Source: Fomes fomentarius
Taxonomy: Eukaryota; Basidiomycota; Agaricomycetes; Polyporales; Polyporaceae
DNA: 64,000 nt
Assembly (NCBI GenBank): GCA_022606135.1
Contig: JABYQN010000002.1
Coordinates: 372,001-436,000 of the forward strand
Direction of reading: 5' to 3'
Positions 12,801-25,909 of the stretch are shown piece by piece; the stretch's first letter is position 1, and each line of letters begins with the position of its first letter. The notes beneath the pieces are model-generated. The model saw nothing but the letters and a program-made list of their open reading frames with translations. It made no database searches and was not told where the DNA came from. Position numbers and translations under genes: made by a program.

Positions 12801-13328
12801 GGGAAGCTGGTTGCCTGAGAGGAACCAAGTCAGGGTACAACCCCGGGTTTTGTGCAAGCTTCCGGCGACTACGGAGTGTAAGAACGAATCAGCATCATCG
12901 GACGTAAAGACCAAGAAGAGGTAAGTCCGCAGCACTGAAAGAGAAAACTAGACAAACAAGGCCCGTCATGAAGCATGAGTTGCGGGCCCATTACTCCTCG
13001 AGGCCGAGTCTCCGTACAGTTTGGGAACGTTGGCACGACCTCCGAGGCAAATACACAAGTCCCCGATCACTGAATAGTTGGGGCCCCCGAAAACTTGCGT
13101 AACTGCAGCGTAACAGCGCAACCTTTACTCGCATATACTGCTTAGGTTCTTCCATATCTGTACAACACATGCTTATGATATAACGAGAACCGACATCGAC
13201 GACAACCTCGTGGTGGTCCATGGCAGCTTGGCTCCACATTGTGTGGCAAGCCCGTCACGCCACCAAACAAGCAAACCTTCCAGAACGTATACTAACAACC
13301 AGATGTTGGATACTCACTACTCTTCCAT
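9864..13328 (-). CDS. SNF2-family DNA-dependent ATPase, RAD5/ULS1-like
   Basis: Thirteen exons, 2385 bases, 794 aa: 13328-13318, 12868-12772, 12722-12610, 12556-12137, 12078-11989, 11925-11822, 11766-11521, 11463-11367, 11312-11174, 11113-10876, 10816-10391, 10329-10061 and 9998-9864. Helicase motifs in order are Q-like [12 protein letters not shown], Walker A DDMGLGKTVST, motif Ia [15 protein letters not shown] ([10 protein letters not shown], Asp codon split by an intron), [39 protein letters not shown] and [19 protein letters not shown]. Between the lobes, where RAD5-type enzymes carry a RING finger, there is a four-cysteine insert (CQICQ, then CVDC). A poly-acidic stretch lies before the DEAH exon. 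By family this is a nuclear ATP-driven translocase in chromatin, SUMO or damage-tolerance pathways. Exon 1 (11 bases) and its 449-base intron are the least certain part. Confidence 0.85.
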
Positions 13329-13690
13329 TTTGATCCTCGTTGAGACTATTCGACTGCGCAGGGGAGGCGGGGGTAGTGGTCTGTGTTGAAGTTGAAAAGG
13401 CACGACGCGTTCGTAGATAGCCGCCCATATACCAGCGCGTCGTCCCATCACGTGACCGAGTTCACGTTACGTTATTAAGTTCAAGGTTGCAGGCACGTCA
13501 TAGGATGTTAAGACGAGCAGGTCGGAGGCGAGCAGAGATGTTTTTTCTACGTGTTCATAGCAACTCGCGCTTGATGTTTGGGTGGCCAGAGGACAATGCG
13601 TACAAGAGACTATGTATCTTTGAAAGCAAAGTACCGACATGTACATGCGTGTATGCGATCGAGCCCATCCAGTCTAAGGTAAAAGCGTCA

Positions 13691-14521
13691 TCATGAGTCG
13701 TCATCATCCGAATCGTCCTTTGCAAGTCGGCTCAGAAGGGAGCCATCAAAGGCACCTAGAAAACACGCATAATCATTGAGCATATAAATCCGGACTTGGA
13801 TGCTATGACGCACGTCCAACAGAAGCACTGTGCCGCCCCCTATACGCCGCTAACGGCGAAGCAGGAGAGCCGGGTAGCGATGACACTGACGACAGGAGGG
13901 ACGTTTCGGCGGGAGAAGCGACAGAAGGTATCGTGTAGTTGAGAGTTCGTGACGGTGTCGAGACGGGAGATGGGGCGTAGGTGGAGAACGCCTTTTGTCG
14001 TTGGGGACTCGACTGGACCATACTCAATGAGCCCTCAAGAATATACACACCAAAAAACAGCCACGCACAGTAGGAGTAAGGCCTTGCAAACGCCACTGAC
14101 GCGCAGGTGGCGAGAGAGGTGTACCGATGATAGATTTCGTGGGGGTTGGAGGGGGAGGGTTAGCTGCACGGGGATACTTCAACGCGTACGAGGCTTGTAA
14201 CACGTTGAAGACGAGCACTCCAAACACAAACAACTCTGCGTCACGGCTTTCAGTTGACATAAATGAAAAGCACGACTATACCCACTCACCAGCAGCACAA
14301 AGGTAGTAGTACGGCGCACTCGCTGGTCTCCCCTGCCACACCACATCAAACGCGCGCCATGGGGTCGGTATTGGAAGAAGGTTGGAGAGTACTCCAATGC
14401 CCAGTAGCCCTACGGCGTTAGTCCGTAGTCGCGCGATTGCTTCGTTTCGCAAGGGCTTAAACCAGTCGAGCAGTGATGTTGAAGAGCAGGCGGTAGCGGC
14501 AACTCTGCCTTGTGAAGACAT
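13691..14521 (-). CDS. Nuclear pore membrane protein, POM34/NPCC-like
   Basis: Four exons: 14521-14290, 14235-14069, 14012-13814 and 13755-13691, giving 220 aa. Two hydrophobic segments are close together (AVGLLGIGVLSNLLPI and ELFVFGVLVFNVLQASYAL), followed by a Pro-rich linker, TPLSPPAR and LTPTSSPQRQKAF. Next come APSPVSTPSRTL and SPLAAYRGRH, and the protein ends in RAFDGSLLSRLAKDDSDDD. This layout (paired spans, then a Ser/Pro repeat tail with a conserved terminal helix) is that of the fungal NPCC family that includes yeast Pom34. By family it sits in the pore membrane and helps anchor the nuclear pore ring. It is shorter than yeast Pom34. The assignment rests on motif memory, not a search. 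Confidence 0.6.
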
Positions 14522-15847
14522 CTTGTGGTGCGAGGCGTAGTAGCTGCAGATATTCAGTACAAGAGAAGGTCCCAGAGGAATCTATGAGTCTATCAGTGCA
14601 CAAGAGGCTTGCAGAACTTGGGACTCGGAGTCGTCGATGTGGTCGTTGTTCGTTGAGATGAGCTTCGTGAAGCGCCGGTGAGGTCGTCGCGTCGTCGTCA
14701 CGTGGGAACAAACGCTCCAGTCGAACCAGTTCGATTGAGACCTATTCGATCTTGAACTTCTAGACTGTCTCAATGCGGCGCGGGCCCAGAAGTTCAAGTT
14801 TGTCCCTTCCCTCAGCAACTTGTTCTGGTTGTCGATGCCTGGCCAGTAGCCATGGCTCTTCGCGATGCGGCGACGAGTTGACACAATTATTAGGACATTA
14901 CTACCGTGTGAACTCGAGACAAGACCATTGCAGGCTTACCAGCCTGAGTTTCCAACCCAGACTCAACCCAGTCCGATCCCCCGGTCACGAAAAGCTCGAC
15001 GACTCGATGGGCGAAGTCCATGCACAATTAATGCTGTTCAAAAGCCGGGGAGGTGGTGACCTCATCGGCATCCCCGAGCATGCTCCTAGTAATTATAGTC
15101 CGGCGCATATACGAGTTCTGCGTCGGTCTTACCCGGCGCTCCGAGGTTGTCAGGCTCATGTTTCACAAACGATGGACTTATATTATAGCCGTCCCCCTTC
15201 GTACGTTTCAACCTATGCAGTGACACCTCCTTTCCTACCTCACACCGACCTCCCTGCCTGTTGATAATATGCTGACTGTCTTGCGCATCGCCAGGCACCC
15301 CGCTCTCATGCGGAAGGTCGTCCCGACAAGTCCACATTTTCCAAGGATCCCTGGCGCCTCGTCTCACATCTGCATCTGGCGACACAAATCCCTGACAGCT
15401 CAAGGCTGAGTGTACGCATTATCTCACGATCCTATCCGCTACTTCCTCCGCAATACAAGGGACGGCGGCCGTACCACTAACACGAGCTCGAAAGTACACG
15501 GGCGGGCGATCGGTACACTGCTCGAGGCCCTACGCGCGCTGTCCGGTTTTCACTGTCAGACTATTAGGGATTGGATGTGATTGGAAACATGTGGTGAATC
15601 AAGTTGTGGTGAGTGGTCGGCACTTGTACAGACACACTAACCCGAGACGTCATCGCAAAATTTGTCACCAATCTCCTCCTTCCCTTCATCTTGCCACACG
15701 AAACAGGCGTTGTCATTAGCATATACACCCAGAGATTCGCCATCTCTCACTTGACGGGCGCGACATGTCATAGTCCTTCAGAGTCATGGAACCTTGTGCA
15801 ATGTACGTCCTTGGCTGAACAGGTGACAGCTCCCTAACGGCTGCCAA
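14522..15847. other. Gene-poor stretch
   Basis: Several 60-160 codon frames occur on both strands, but none has splice-consistent neighbours, recognisable motifs or a biased composition. One minus-strand frame at 15086-15403 looks somewhat protein-like but cannot be extended. Confidence 0.4.
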
Positions 15848-16367
15848 CTAGCGTGCGGGGAGGAGGAAGTCATATCGTGCCGTGAACATGTCTTCGGGCC
15901 ACCTCACGTACGCACCTCTTTGTTCTCGATGAGGAAGTCTTAGGTGCAATTGCTCCAGGACCTCAACGAGACTTTGCATCTCCGTAGTGAGGGTTTCCGC
16001 ACTCGTACCGATGATCCCTTCAAACGTTGAAAGTTGACTGCGAAGCTGGCTGTCCTGCACGCCACGCCTTTCTTCTAACTTACTCAGCAGGCACGCACCA
16101 GCGCTGCCTCTCCTCGCGTTTCAAAGCACCAACACCACAATCAGCGTATCGTCCTCCAAACTCAAAAATACTGGGGACGAGCCCCAGCTATCCTCGTCTT
16201 CCTGAAAACTTCCGGCCGGATCCACTAACACCTCATGCACATATCCAACGAATGACTGCCTTCCTCGTCACAATTACGCCCCACCAGCGCCCTCGAGTGG
16301 CAATACTTGCACGGATGCTGTCGCGCTTAAAGACACAGCGCTCCTCGTACCCGCGACCCTGCGCCAT
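15848..16367 (-). CDS. Tentative multi-exon gene with helical segment, unrecognised
   Basis: A minus-strand stretch around 16015-15890 encodes a convincing amphipathic segment (QLSTFEGIIGTSAETL, then EMQSLVEVLEQLHLRL). It can be chained upstream, through short introns with GTAAGT and GTATTT donors, to an acidic exon (SFQEDEDSWGSSP). A first exon starting MAQGRGYEERCVF at 16367 is also possible. Downstream it may run to the stop at 15848 or splice on towards 15700. Many splice choices were open, so the model may be over-fitted. No family is recognised. Confidence 0.25.
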
Positions 16368-19300
16368 TCAGTCGAAGCTACCACCCCTCTGGGCAGTCGA
16401 AAGGCCCCTCCGAGGTGGGCACACGCGGACGGCATGTCCACGCCAAAACGTAACCCGCCCATTATGTACTAAGTGTGCGCTCGGGCCCGCAAACGCGACG
16501 ATGCGACGTGTTCGGTGATCTCGAAAACCATGTGGTTCTTACGCATGCCCTCAGAGGCGTAACGACCCTGCACGCCTCTCGGTTGGCCGGAGTGCCGCTT
16601 CCTCGTCTCCAGGTCCTGCAGACCGACAGACCCGGCGTCTTCGGTCCCCCACCCTCGCCATAACAGGTCCCGACGGTCGTCGGGCAAGGCGCACTGTCAC
16701 TTTGTAGACTGCAGCCGCCAGGCGCAGCAGACCATATGGCGCAGGATGGTGCGTTCCGTCGTGTTCGGACGGGGACTAATTGGAAGGCACTAACCGCTAC
16801 TTTCTCAGCCTGAATGAGCGCGTAGGTTGGCAACAGGGCTCAAGACCGGTACGGGTGGGTACGGCAGTGGCTACCGGTCCCAATGACGTCTCAGAGTCTG
16901 CTGGGTCGGGCCCCGCTCCCGGTCCTTCCCTACACCTCAGAAATCGAAGTGCTCGGGTTCTGTCACCGCGTGGTGAATGCACCCTCTAGCGTTCGGGAGC
17001 CGTCGTGACTTTGCCTTGACAGATCGCATCGTTATCATCAAATGCTGGGCCCTGTCGACGAGGCGAGACGAGGAGCATACGGAGGTGGGGGCTTGGATCG
17101 TTCGACACGAAACTTGGTCCTACGGTCTTGTACCCGTATATCGCCCGGCGGCCGGTAAACCCTCCAACCGCAGTCGCTCACGCATGCCTCCCAATTTTCG
17201 AGCTCCTTCCAGGCCAAGCAGAGTAAAGGATTCCCGGGGGCCAGATCAAGTCCTGCGGCCATGTTCAGCTTTGGTCCTTCCCCGGAGCCAAGACTGAAGG
17301 ACCGTGTTTGCCGGATCTGCCTCCTCCACTTCTTTGCATGATGGAGGCTTGTGCTTTCTGAGTCTTTTTTTCTGACCGGACATTGCTGCGCCCGGATACT
17401 ACGTGTAGCTCCACTCGACACTGCCCCCCGCTTCTGCCTTCGATGTGATGCAAAATGTCGTACAAGCTCAATCTCAATGTTACGATGTTCGGCGCGGGCT
17501 GCGGTCTCGTACTGTACCGGAGAAGCCGCCCTCAAACCTGAGAAGTCAATCCAGAGCAGCGCCTCACCTGCGGTCGGCTGCGGAACGAGTTACAAAGCAG
17601 CTGGGCGCGAACATCACAAAGTCGATACGTTATGGTCATCGAATACACAACCCAGTGAGAGTGTGCCTCTGATAGCTATGCGCGAGTAAGTGCAGGCTCT
17701 GCATCATGTTCCTGTGTTGTACCTCACCGACTATCATTCTCTAGGTACGCTGCAACTTTTCTGGACCTGCTCATGTGTAATCGTCCACCGCGGAGTCCCT
17801 CACCGGAGAGGGCTTCGAGCGGCGTCTGCTATCCGATACTTCCCTCATGTCCCCCGTTCGGCTCCGTGTAGACCCCATTCATTTCGCACAGCGGAGAGAC
17901 GAGTCGTCGGCCTCGAACGCCCGGGACTACGTTCGCCCGGCCGAGAAGTCTCCATATAAGGACAGGCTGACGAAGTTCGGTGCCACAAGGTTCGAATGCC
18001 GTTCATTCAAACTACTCCTTCAATTTTGGAAGACGCGAACTCCCGCACTAGCCGCAGCCGCGTTCAAGTCGGAGGTACACATCCTCCGTCGAGGGCGGGA
18101 ACCAGTCCGCTGCCCAGCCAGCGCCATTCAGCACCAGTCAGCACCGGTCGGCACCACAGACTACTCACTTACGCAGCCAGTCGGGGGACCTTGATCCTGA
18201 ACCCGTTCATTTCATCACTTTCAAAATTCAAGATACGTTCCGTTCGCAACCCGTCTGGTTGGAGGCGGTACTGCCGCCGGCCCCAACGCACTTGCACAGC
18301 ATTACGAAGCATTCGCACATCGAAAATCTCGCTGCGCCGTCATAGCGCCCTTCTACCAAATCTTTGTCTCTGATCAGTTCCGGGAGCTTGGGGCGCAAAA
18401 AAAATCCGTAGTGCCCCAGAAATTTCTCGTTCTGCACCCTTCCTGGGCGAGTCCTTGGTGACCTGATCATGGCTCATCGTCACCGACTGATATTACATGG
18501 TGCACCAAGCGAAGACCCTGAAAAGATTCTTTGGGCCTAAGTGGTACGTGACGGGGAAGTCCGAGTCGGTCTGAGCGCGAGTGGAGGAGGCGCCGCGTAG
18601 AGAGCAATCGATCACGATTCGCGCACGCGCAGCGCCGTCTCAGAGACTCGGTTCCATCCAGAATTTTCGACGCACCGCATTCGCATCACGCATTTTCACA
18701 CGCGATGGCATCGCGCGCGAGGCACGAATTTGTCTGCGAATTTCTCCAGCATTCGTCCCTGTGCGTTGCATCGTCTCTGAGAGTCTGTTAGACTCGTGTG
18801 CTGTGCCGCTGCGGTACTTACGTATGCATGGTGTGAAGCTCCGAGTCGATAGTTGGTGTCCTCCGATTCCCTGTGCATAAAATGCCGAAATGCTTGAGGC
18901 CGAAATTTCTCCGGCATAAGTAATAGTATGCGCAGTCAGAGTTTTGCTGCCACCTGATATTATCTGATAGTGTCCGGCGGTTGGAAAAGGCGGTTGCGAT
19001 CAATTTAGTAATTGATCACGTTGCAAGTTGAGGGACCCTTTTTGCGCAGCGCGTTTTTCTGGAGCACTGGAGCGGAAACGGCGAGATAGAAAGCATCACC
19101 GTGCGATCGAGCCTTGGAAGAGTTGATCTGAAACTGCGACGCGATTTGAATGCTTGGTGTCCACGATGGTGGGGGACGTCAAGGATCGAGACAATCCGCA
19201 CGAGTCGCGTGTCGCGTCGTCGTTTGCGATCGTTTGTTGAACAGCGGCGTCAGGGTTACTTACAACCGACGTTGAAGGATAGGGGTCTCGAGTGCGAAGA

Positions 19301-21292
19301 GGAGGTCGAGAACTGCTTATTGCCGATCACTATAGCAGTCGTTGCGTGATTTGTCGTAAGATGTCCTCCCAAGTAGATCTCCATTCAAATGCTCCCGAAT
19401 TCGTAAACGCTCCCATGAAGGTCCAGGTACTGAGCAGTGTGCGCGTTAGTATCATCAGTTTCCCTCCTTACGGCAAAGGTGAGGGTCTGTTGCGATGCGC
19501 TAACACTTCGTGCATACGCCTCATCAGGCCCTCATCGTCGCCAGTCGCCATCACCACCGAACGCGTCGAAGGAAAGGTGACGGAAGTGACGGAAGACGTG
19601 GAGCCACATGTTCCCTCTCGTGGTCTCCCGCGGAGGCGCGGTCCGTGTCCGCGCCTGAACTAAGCGAGGCGTTTGGTTGCACGCCGCCTGGCTTGTTTAC
19701 GTGACGAACGAATAGGAGGTCAAGTGAGAGAGAGGGCGACCAGAAGGGATCTGTTAGGCGAGAGGATGTTTCCTTTGGATGACACTTGGGTCGCAGCGTG
19801 TCAATCATGGATGCCGTGAGGGAGTCCGCTGTTGGTATAGTAGATGGATGAGAGAAGCGGCCAACCCATATTCGGTAAACCTGGCATTGATGGAGAAGGG
19901 CGATGGGGATATCTGTACGGGGTAAAAACCTGCGGACGCGTAGTTGCACGGTTCGCTCACACAAGGCTTAGGCGGCCGACGCGCGCGGCGGATGGGCTGA
20001 GCGAGCCATTACGACGCAAATATTGTCAATTCCGACGGAGGACGGTCAGGGACTAGGGTGATTTGCTCAATATGAAGATGACGGGCGGTAGCCATGCTTC
20101 GAAAGCGTCGGTGGCGTGAACTGCATGCTGCGCGATAACCGGAAGTTTGTGCCTGCTCCTCAGTGCAATGAGGGGATGGTGTTTGGCGCGCAGGGCGGCC
20201 GAGTTGTCCGAGTGTGTCTGTCAGCGCCGGGCAGTGGGCCGGGGGCGATGTCTGTATTTGGAGTATAGGGCGCGCTTGATGTCCTATTCAGGGCCGGCCG
20301 AGGAAAGGAGGGCGGAGGGTAGCGTCGTTTCAAGGAGGGTGTGCCATGTGTTCGCTGTTCTGATACAGGGATCGCGATCCATTCGACTCGTCAGATCGAG
20401 GCTAAGCATGCATCTTGCGGCAGGTGGGTACGGGCCGGAATAGCCCGGTATGGGGAGTTGGAGCAGTGCAAGGTGGCAGAGGGCGTGGAGGGAGAAAAAG
20501 AGAGAGAAGGCAGGTAGGTGGTGATTTGTCTGCGAAGAAGAAAGAAATTTAACAAGTGCGCAGTGCCGGTGGAGTGGAGAGTGCGAGAACAAGGTCGAAG
20601 AAAACTTGGTCCGGGTCGGCGAGCATGAGAAGAAGGAGCCGAAGGGGGGCAGACACGTGAGGACAGACTGCGCTGGAACGCTGGAGACCTGCTGTAGCCC
20701 TTCTTGAGCTGTGGCGATGGGCGAGCTCCCTCCGAACGCTGTCCTCTGGAAGCCTCTGGCCTTGTCTTGCTGCAGCAGACTCGGGACGAAGATACAGGAG
20801 ACCTTCCTATTCGGGAGCTAGGCGGAGTGTGGGAGCGCACGATCTGCAATCGCGATTTGTCAAGGCGGAACCGAGAGGCGCAGCTGGCGGGGCGCGCTCG
20901 GGAGGAGCAAGAGGTGTGACGACGGAGTCCCGGACAGTGACCCCGAGGTCCAGCAAGAAAGACTGCAGCGTGCGTGCCGCCCAGCCCCTCGTCGCTCAGG
21001 TCTCCCCGGACCAGACCCCGGTCTCCGCGAAATTAGCCCCTCCGCTCCTCGCAAGGCGGAATTGTGCGTCGCAAGCCCTATTTCCCATTTCCCAGTTCGC
21101 AAGTATGTCCTCGATCTTCCGCACCACTCAGATCTGACCAAGCTTCCCGTGACGCCCATATGCATGTATACTCTTTTCTCCTCCCCTTCGGTCCTTTGTT
21201 GTTCTTCCTCATCGCCTCTCCTCCCTTTCTACCGTACTTTGTCCCCGCCTAATCCGTACTCCCATCGCTACTCCCTACGCCCCCATCGCATA
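16368..21292. other. Long region without a supported gene
   Basis: About 4.9 kb with only scattered open frames. A plus-strand stretch near 17785-17990 (around MSPVRLRVDP and DYVRPAEKSPYKDR) has protein-like composition but no connectable exons. The last 1 kb, rich in CT and GA runs, is the likely promoter and 5' leader of the transcription factor starting at 21293. No transposon termini, long repeats or RNA genes were identified. Confidence 0.4.
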
Positions 21293-24200
21293 ATGACCTA
21301 TTCGCCCACACATTCCTCCTACTCGTCCTACCCGGTCCGCTATGCCTACTCCTCGTCCCAGCAGTCCACTCAGCAACAGCAACAAGCATCACAGCAGCAA
21401 GGCCAGCCTCCGCCGCACCATTCGCAGCACGGTCCCCAGCACCCTACCACACACTATCCGAAACCGTCCTATTCGCATCTGCACCACTCGCAGATTCCCA
21501 TCAAGGTCGAGGACTCAGCCGACCTTCCGCCAGTGTCCTCGCTCCCGAACTACGACCACCATCACGTAAAATCATCATCGGCATCCTCGTCCAACGTCCC
21601 CATCTTCCGCTTTGGCGCAGATTTCTCTTCCAGCGCGTCCCCGAACACACCGTCTACGCCGTTCACATTCATGTCGCACCAAACTTGGCCGTCCTCATCC
21701 ACCTCGTACGCGCACTCGTCGCAGTACGGTGCGGACCGGTACGCGATCTCGTCCCCGGTTTCTCCGGTGAATGGACAAAGTCACCATGCGCTCTCGCTCA
21801 CTGACGAGTACGAAGACGAAGGCGGGGACGAGCTCGGAGACCTGCCGAGTGGGGGGGTAGGAGGCATCACGCTCGCGCCGTACGGCGGTGTGGCCGGGGG
21901 TTCGAAGGCGGGCGACAAGCAGGTCCGGCGGCGGAGTAGCAAGGCCTGCGACCAGTGCCGGAAGAGTAAGTGCAAGTGCGAGCGGAGCAGCCCCCAGGAC
22001 CCATGTCGCAATTGTGTCATGCTCGGCACCCGTAAGTGTCCGCTCTTCTTTCTCGGTCACACCCCCGACGCGCCCTTGTTCGGCTCCCGTTGGATTATAT
22101 GTGCGCGCGACTGTGTCCACATCTTGTCTTTATGCTCTCGTCTCCCGCGTCCCCGTGCTCACTCTCCATACTCAACAGAATGTACATTCCTTGGCCCATC
22201 GCGCAAGCGTGGCCCGCCCAAGGGCTACATTGACGCCATTGAAGCGCGTCTGCACCAGACGGAAGCACTTCTCGGCATACTTCTCAACAGCAAGGACAGT
22301 CGAGCGAAGACTGTCCTAGAGGATCTAGCCGAGGTGAGTCGCGGGTCCGTTCCTAGATATTTGGAGTCTCTATGTGTGGCGCGAGAAGGCAGTAGGTAAG
22401 TCCTGCTGACCGGAGGAGCTCACTCCCCCAAGGGGCGTATGGAAAGCGTCATCATACGTGTTTCATCCCGGCTCCGACACCTCCGATACAACGGTGGTTT
22501 TACTGAGACGTTGCGCTATACTTATCCCGGCAACACGCGTCTATAACGCTCATATAGCTCGCATATATCCACTGATAACGCGACGATGCCCGCATATATG
22601 CACCTGATAATAAGGTTCTATGACGTAGTAGCGGTTCCTGACATGTCGATTGCGTTATAGGATCCTCTGGCAAAAGAGATCATAACTCGCGTCGACAATT
22701 CGCCATATGGTTACAAAGGCCGGAGTCGTGGTGCAGAAGCCCCCAGCAGTCGCTCAAGGGCACCTACAGAGAACCGTGAAGGTGGCGCACACTCGGTACA
22801 TGCGACACAGTAAGTGCTTGACATCATGATCAGTCGCCAGCACCAGGCACTAACGTGCGTCCCAGTCCCTCAAACGAATGGCAGGACCAAGTGATTGCAC
22901 GTCTCAACGCCGCCGCCGCGACGCGCAACACACTACTGCCCGGGGATCAGGTCGCCTCCATAGATGACGATGCTGATGAGGAGGATTCTCGACCGTCTAC
23001 GGCATCGCAATCTGCCATTCCGGCCTCGACTCGTCCAAAAGCAGACCCACCATCGATACAACCAGCCAACAGTGATTCCCGCCGTCAGCGCAGACGCCTC
23101 AACAACCCGGCTCAAGCCCGTTCTCCTTCTACGACGTCGTCGCATTCCGCACATCGACGAGTTGAGGAAGAGAGCGTGGACGACTCGGAGAGCGGTGAAG
23201 ATGAGATTGCTATAGCGGTTGGACAGTTGAGTCTGAACGAGGACGAGCAAGTACGTTATCACGGGAAGGTCAGTGGGCTCCATTTGCTGGGTGCGAACGA
23301 GAGACAGGATGGGAGGGGAATCTGGTATGTCATTGCATCTACGATTCCATACGCTCGCGTTCATCTGGCATCACAGGCGGTTCCCTAAGGCAAGGGTGTG
23401 GCCACCTCTGTCTCCGGCTGTGCGCAACAGCCAACGCCGTCACTCTGCGGAATTTGCGCCCCGGCTCCCCGACGTTCCTACTCAGGAGCTACTATTGGAA
23501 CTTTACTTCACCTACGTTCACCCGGCATTACCCATCGTACACAAGCCCACCTTTATGGACGATTGGAGTAAAGGGTGAGTGCCCTGCTCGTCTCCTACTC
23601 TCCTACAGGATCTCAAGTTTCCTTTGGCCATAGCAACCTCGCTACCGATTCTCCATACTCGGGCGAGTCGGGTTATTCGGATGCCGCTTCTCCAGTTTCT
23701 AGTTCGTCTCCTCTGGGCGCCAGGCGGCGGCGAGTACCAACGCTTCTGCTACTCGCTATGTTCTCTCTCTCCGCGCGATACTCTACTCGCACAGCGGATG
23801 TACCCCCTCCAGATGACGGATCAATGTGGTCCGCAGGCGATGAGTACATGGAGGACGCGAAGGTCATACTTGATCGAACGTATGCCGCAAGCCGCCCTAG
23901 CACTTGTCAAGCGCTTCTCCTGCTTGGCTTCCGTGAGGTCGGAATCGGAGCTATGGCCCAGGCATGGCTTTACTTGGGTATGGCCGTCAGAATGGCGCAG
24001 GACCTAGGGCTGCACAAGTGCGCTGAGAACTGGACGGGGATCGGGCGGAACCTCTTCTCGAAGGCTGAATTACAGGAGCGTCGGCGCATATGGTATGGGT
24101 GCGTGATCATGGACAAGTATATCTGTACGTACATTGGCCGTCCGGTGGCGATTTGCGAGCGCGACTTCGACACACCACTGCCGTTGCTCGAGGACCCTGA

Positions 24201-25909
24201 AGAGACGGAACTTTGGCAGCCGCATACGACACCGCAGGTGATGGATGACCCGAATGATATCCCCCGCGAAGTGGCACCCATGCCAGGTCACATCATATCG
24301 TGTTTCAACGAGTCGGCCAAGCTCTGTGAGTGTCTCAGTATTCAATGACTAGATTCCACGGCAATGCTCATGCATATCCAGCAATCATCATCAGCGAGAT
24401 CTGCCAGAGCATCTATGCAATCAAGCCCACCGGTAGTCGGCCGGCTGAACTCGCGCGGTTGGATAGCCATCTGACGAAGTGGTCGCTAGAGCTCCCGGAG
24501 CACCTGCGTTTCGACCCTGCATCACCGAAGAACCCCTCTCCACCACCCCACATCTTGACGCTCCACATGCAATATTGGTGCACTATCCTGCTTTTGCACC
24601 GCCCGTTGTACGTGTCTTCTCGTGTTTCATCGTCATCAGAGACAGTGCGCTCATGTCCGCTACAGCATCCGTCATATTCAGGACTCGATGAAAGCGTGCG
24701 TGTCTATTACGTTTGGAGGCAGTGACAACACGTGTACTGACTTGCGGCCGCCGCTTCCAGCATGTCTCCAAGTGCTTCGTCCGCGAAGGAAGCGGAAATT
24801 CGTGCTAATTCCCGCCAACACTATGATATGTGTGTGCAGGCCGCCAACCACATAACCCTTATCGGTAAGGTTTAATCGTGGGAGCTTCTCGCCTTCTCCC
24901 GCTAACGCAGATTTTCTAGTTTCCGTTTTCAGCGATCACTTCTCCCCGAGGCGTGCTTCAGTCTTCCTCTGTTACTATGTCTTCACCGCTGCTATCATGC
25001 ACGTCGCAACTCGTGAGTCATCCTATGATGCTGCTGCTGATACGTGTCTCACTTTCGACCGTAGTCCGTACCTATCCGGACGATCCCCAAGCGGCCCGAG
25101 GGCTCGAAACAACGATGGAAATTCTGCGGAAGATGAGCGTTATCTGGCCTAGCGCCTGGCGCGCCCTGGAGCTTCTCTTGAGCGCGAAAGCCACAATTGA
25201 CCGAATGTCGGAGGTCCCGTCTGTTCGCAGCTCCTTCTCTGAAACAAGAAACAAGCGCGCGGCGGAGGATGCGATCGAAGAGGACGTGACGGTCACGGAC
25301 CGGTCTCGAATGGTCACCCAGGACTCCCAGCAAGTGTCACCACACCAGCCACACTATCCATTGAATCCCAGCCAGAGCCAGAGTCCGGTCCAAGGTCAGC
25401 CTGGCCACACCTCGGGGCAGCACGGTTACTCCTTATCGATCGATGCACCGCAGAGCAGCGCTCCAGCGGCGTACATGCAGCCGTCGTACGACCGGTGGCC
25501 GACGGACGGCACTTCCAGCTCGTCGCTGACGAACTTTAGCGGGAGCATCTCGACGTCGGTGTTGCCGCAGCAGTACAGCACGGGCTTGGTGGACGGGCGG
25601 ATTGGGACGAGCATGAGCCGGAATCCGGAGCGGCAGAGCCAGCGGTACCCCCAGTTCTGGAACGACTACTCGGCGCTCGGGCAGATGGAGACCACGTACA
25701 GCGTGCCGGTCATAGGCGAGATGGTGTCGCAGCACCAACATGGCAGCGCAGGGCATTCGTCGGCTGCTGAACAGCAGCAGGGGATGTACGTGCCGTCTGA
25801 TCAGTATCCTTTGTTCGGTGAGTGTCTAGTGTTACGCAGTTCTTTTGAGCGGTGATCTGATGTCGCGTTCGCGGTCATAGGGAACATGCCTACGTCGAAT
25901 CAGCAGTGA
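21293..25909 (+). CDS. Zn2Cys6 transcription factor with fungal-specific middle domain
   Basis: Twelve exons: 21293-22031, 22179-22333, 22661-22809, 22866-23324, 23377-23574, 23634-24325, 24382-24607, 24666-24695, 24761-24864, 24920-25012, 25065-25817 and 25881-25909. They total 3627 bases, 1208 aa, all phases closing. The N-terminus (about 215 aa) is low complexity, rich in Ser/Gln/His/Pro. From residue 219 a Zn2Cys6 cluster follows the canonical C-x2-C-x6-C-x8-C-x2-C-x6-C spacing, with its last Cys in exon 2. A basic linker (GPSRKRGPPKGY) and a coiled-coil dimerisation segment follow. The middle homology region shows ELYFTYVHPALPIVHKPTF, QAWLYLGMAVRMAQDLGLH, RRRIWYGCVIMDKYI and HRPFIRHIQ, then a Gln/Ser-rich C-terminus. 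By family it is a nuclear activator or repressor of metabolic genes. Its target is not readable, and it need not control the P450s 5 kb away. Confidence 0.9.

Noticed and set aside
16368..21292. Transposon or ribosomal DNA in the long gene-free stretch
   Set aside because: No terminal repeats, polymerase motifs or rRNA-like conserved words were found by eye.
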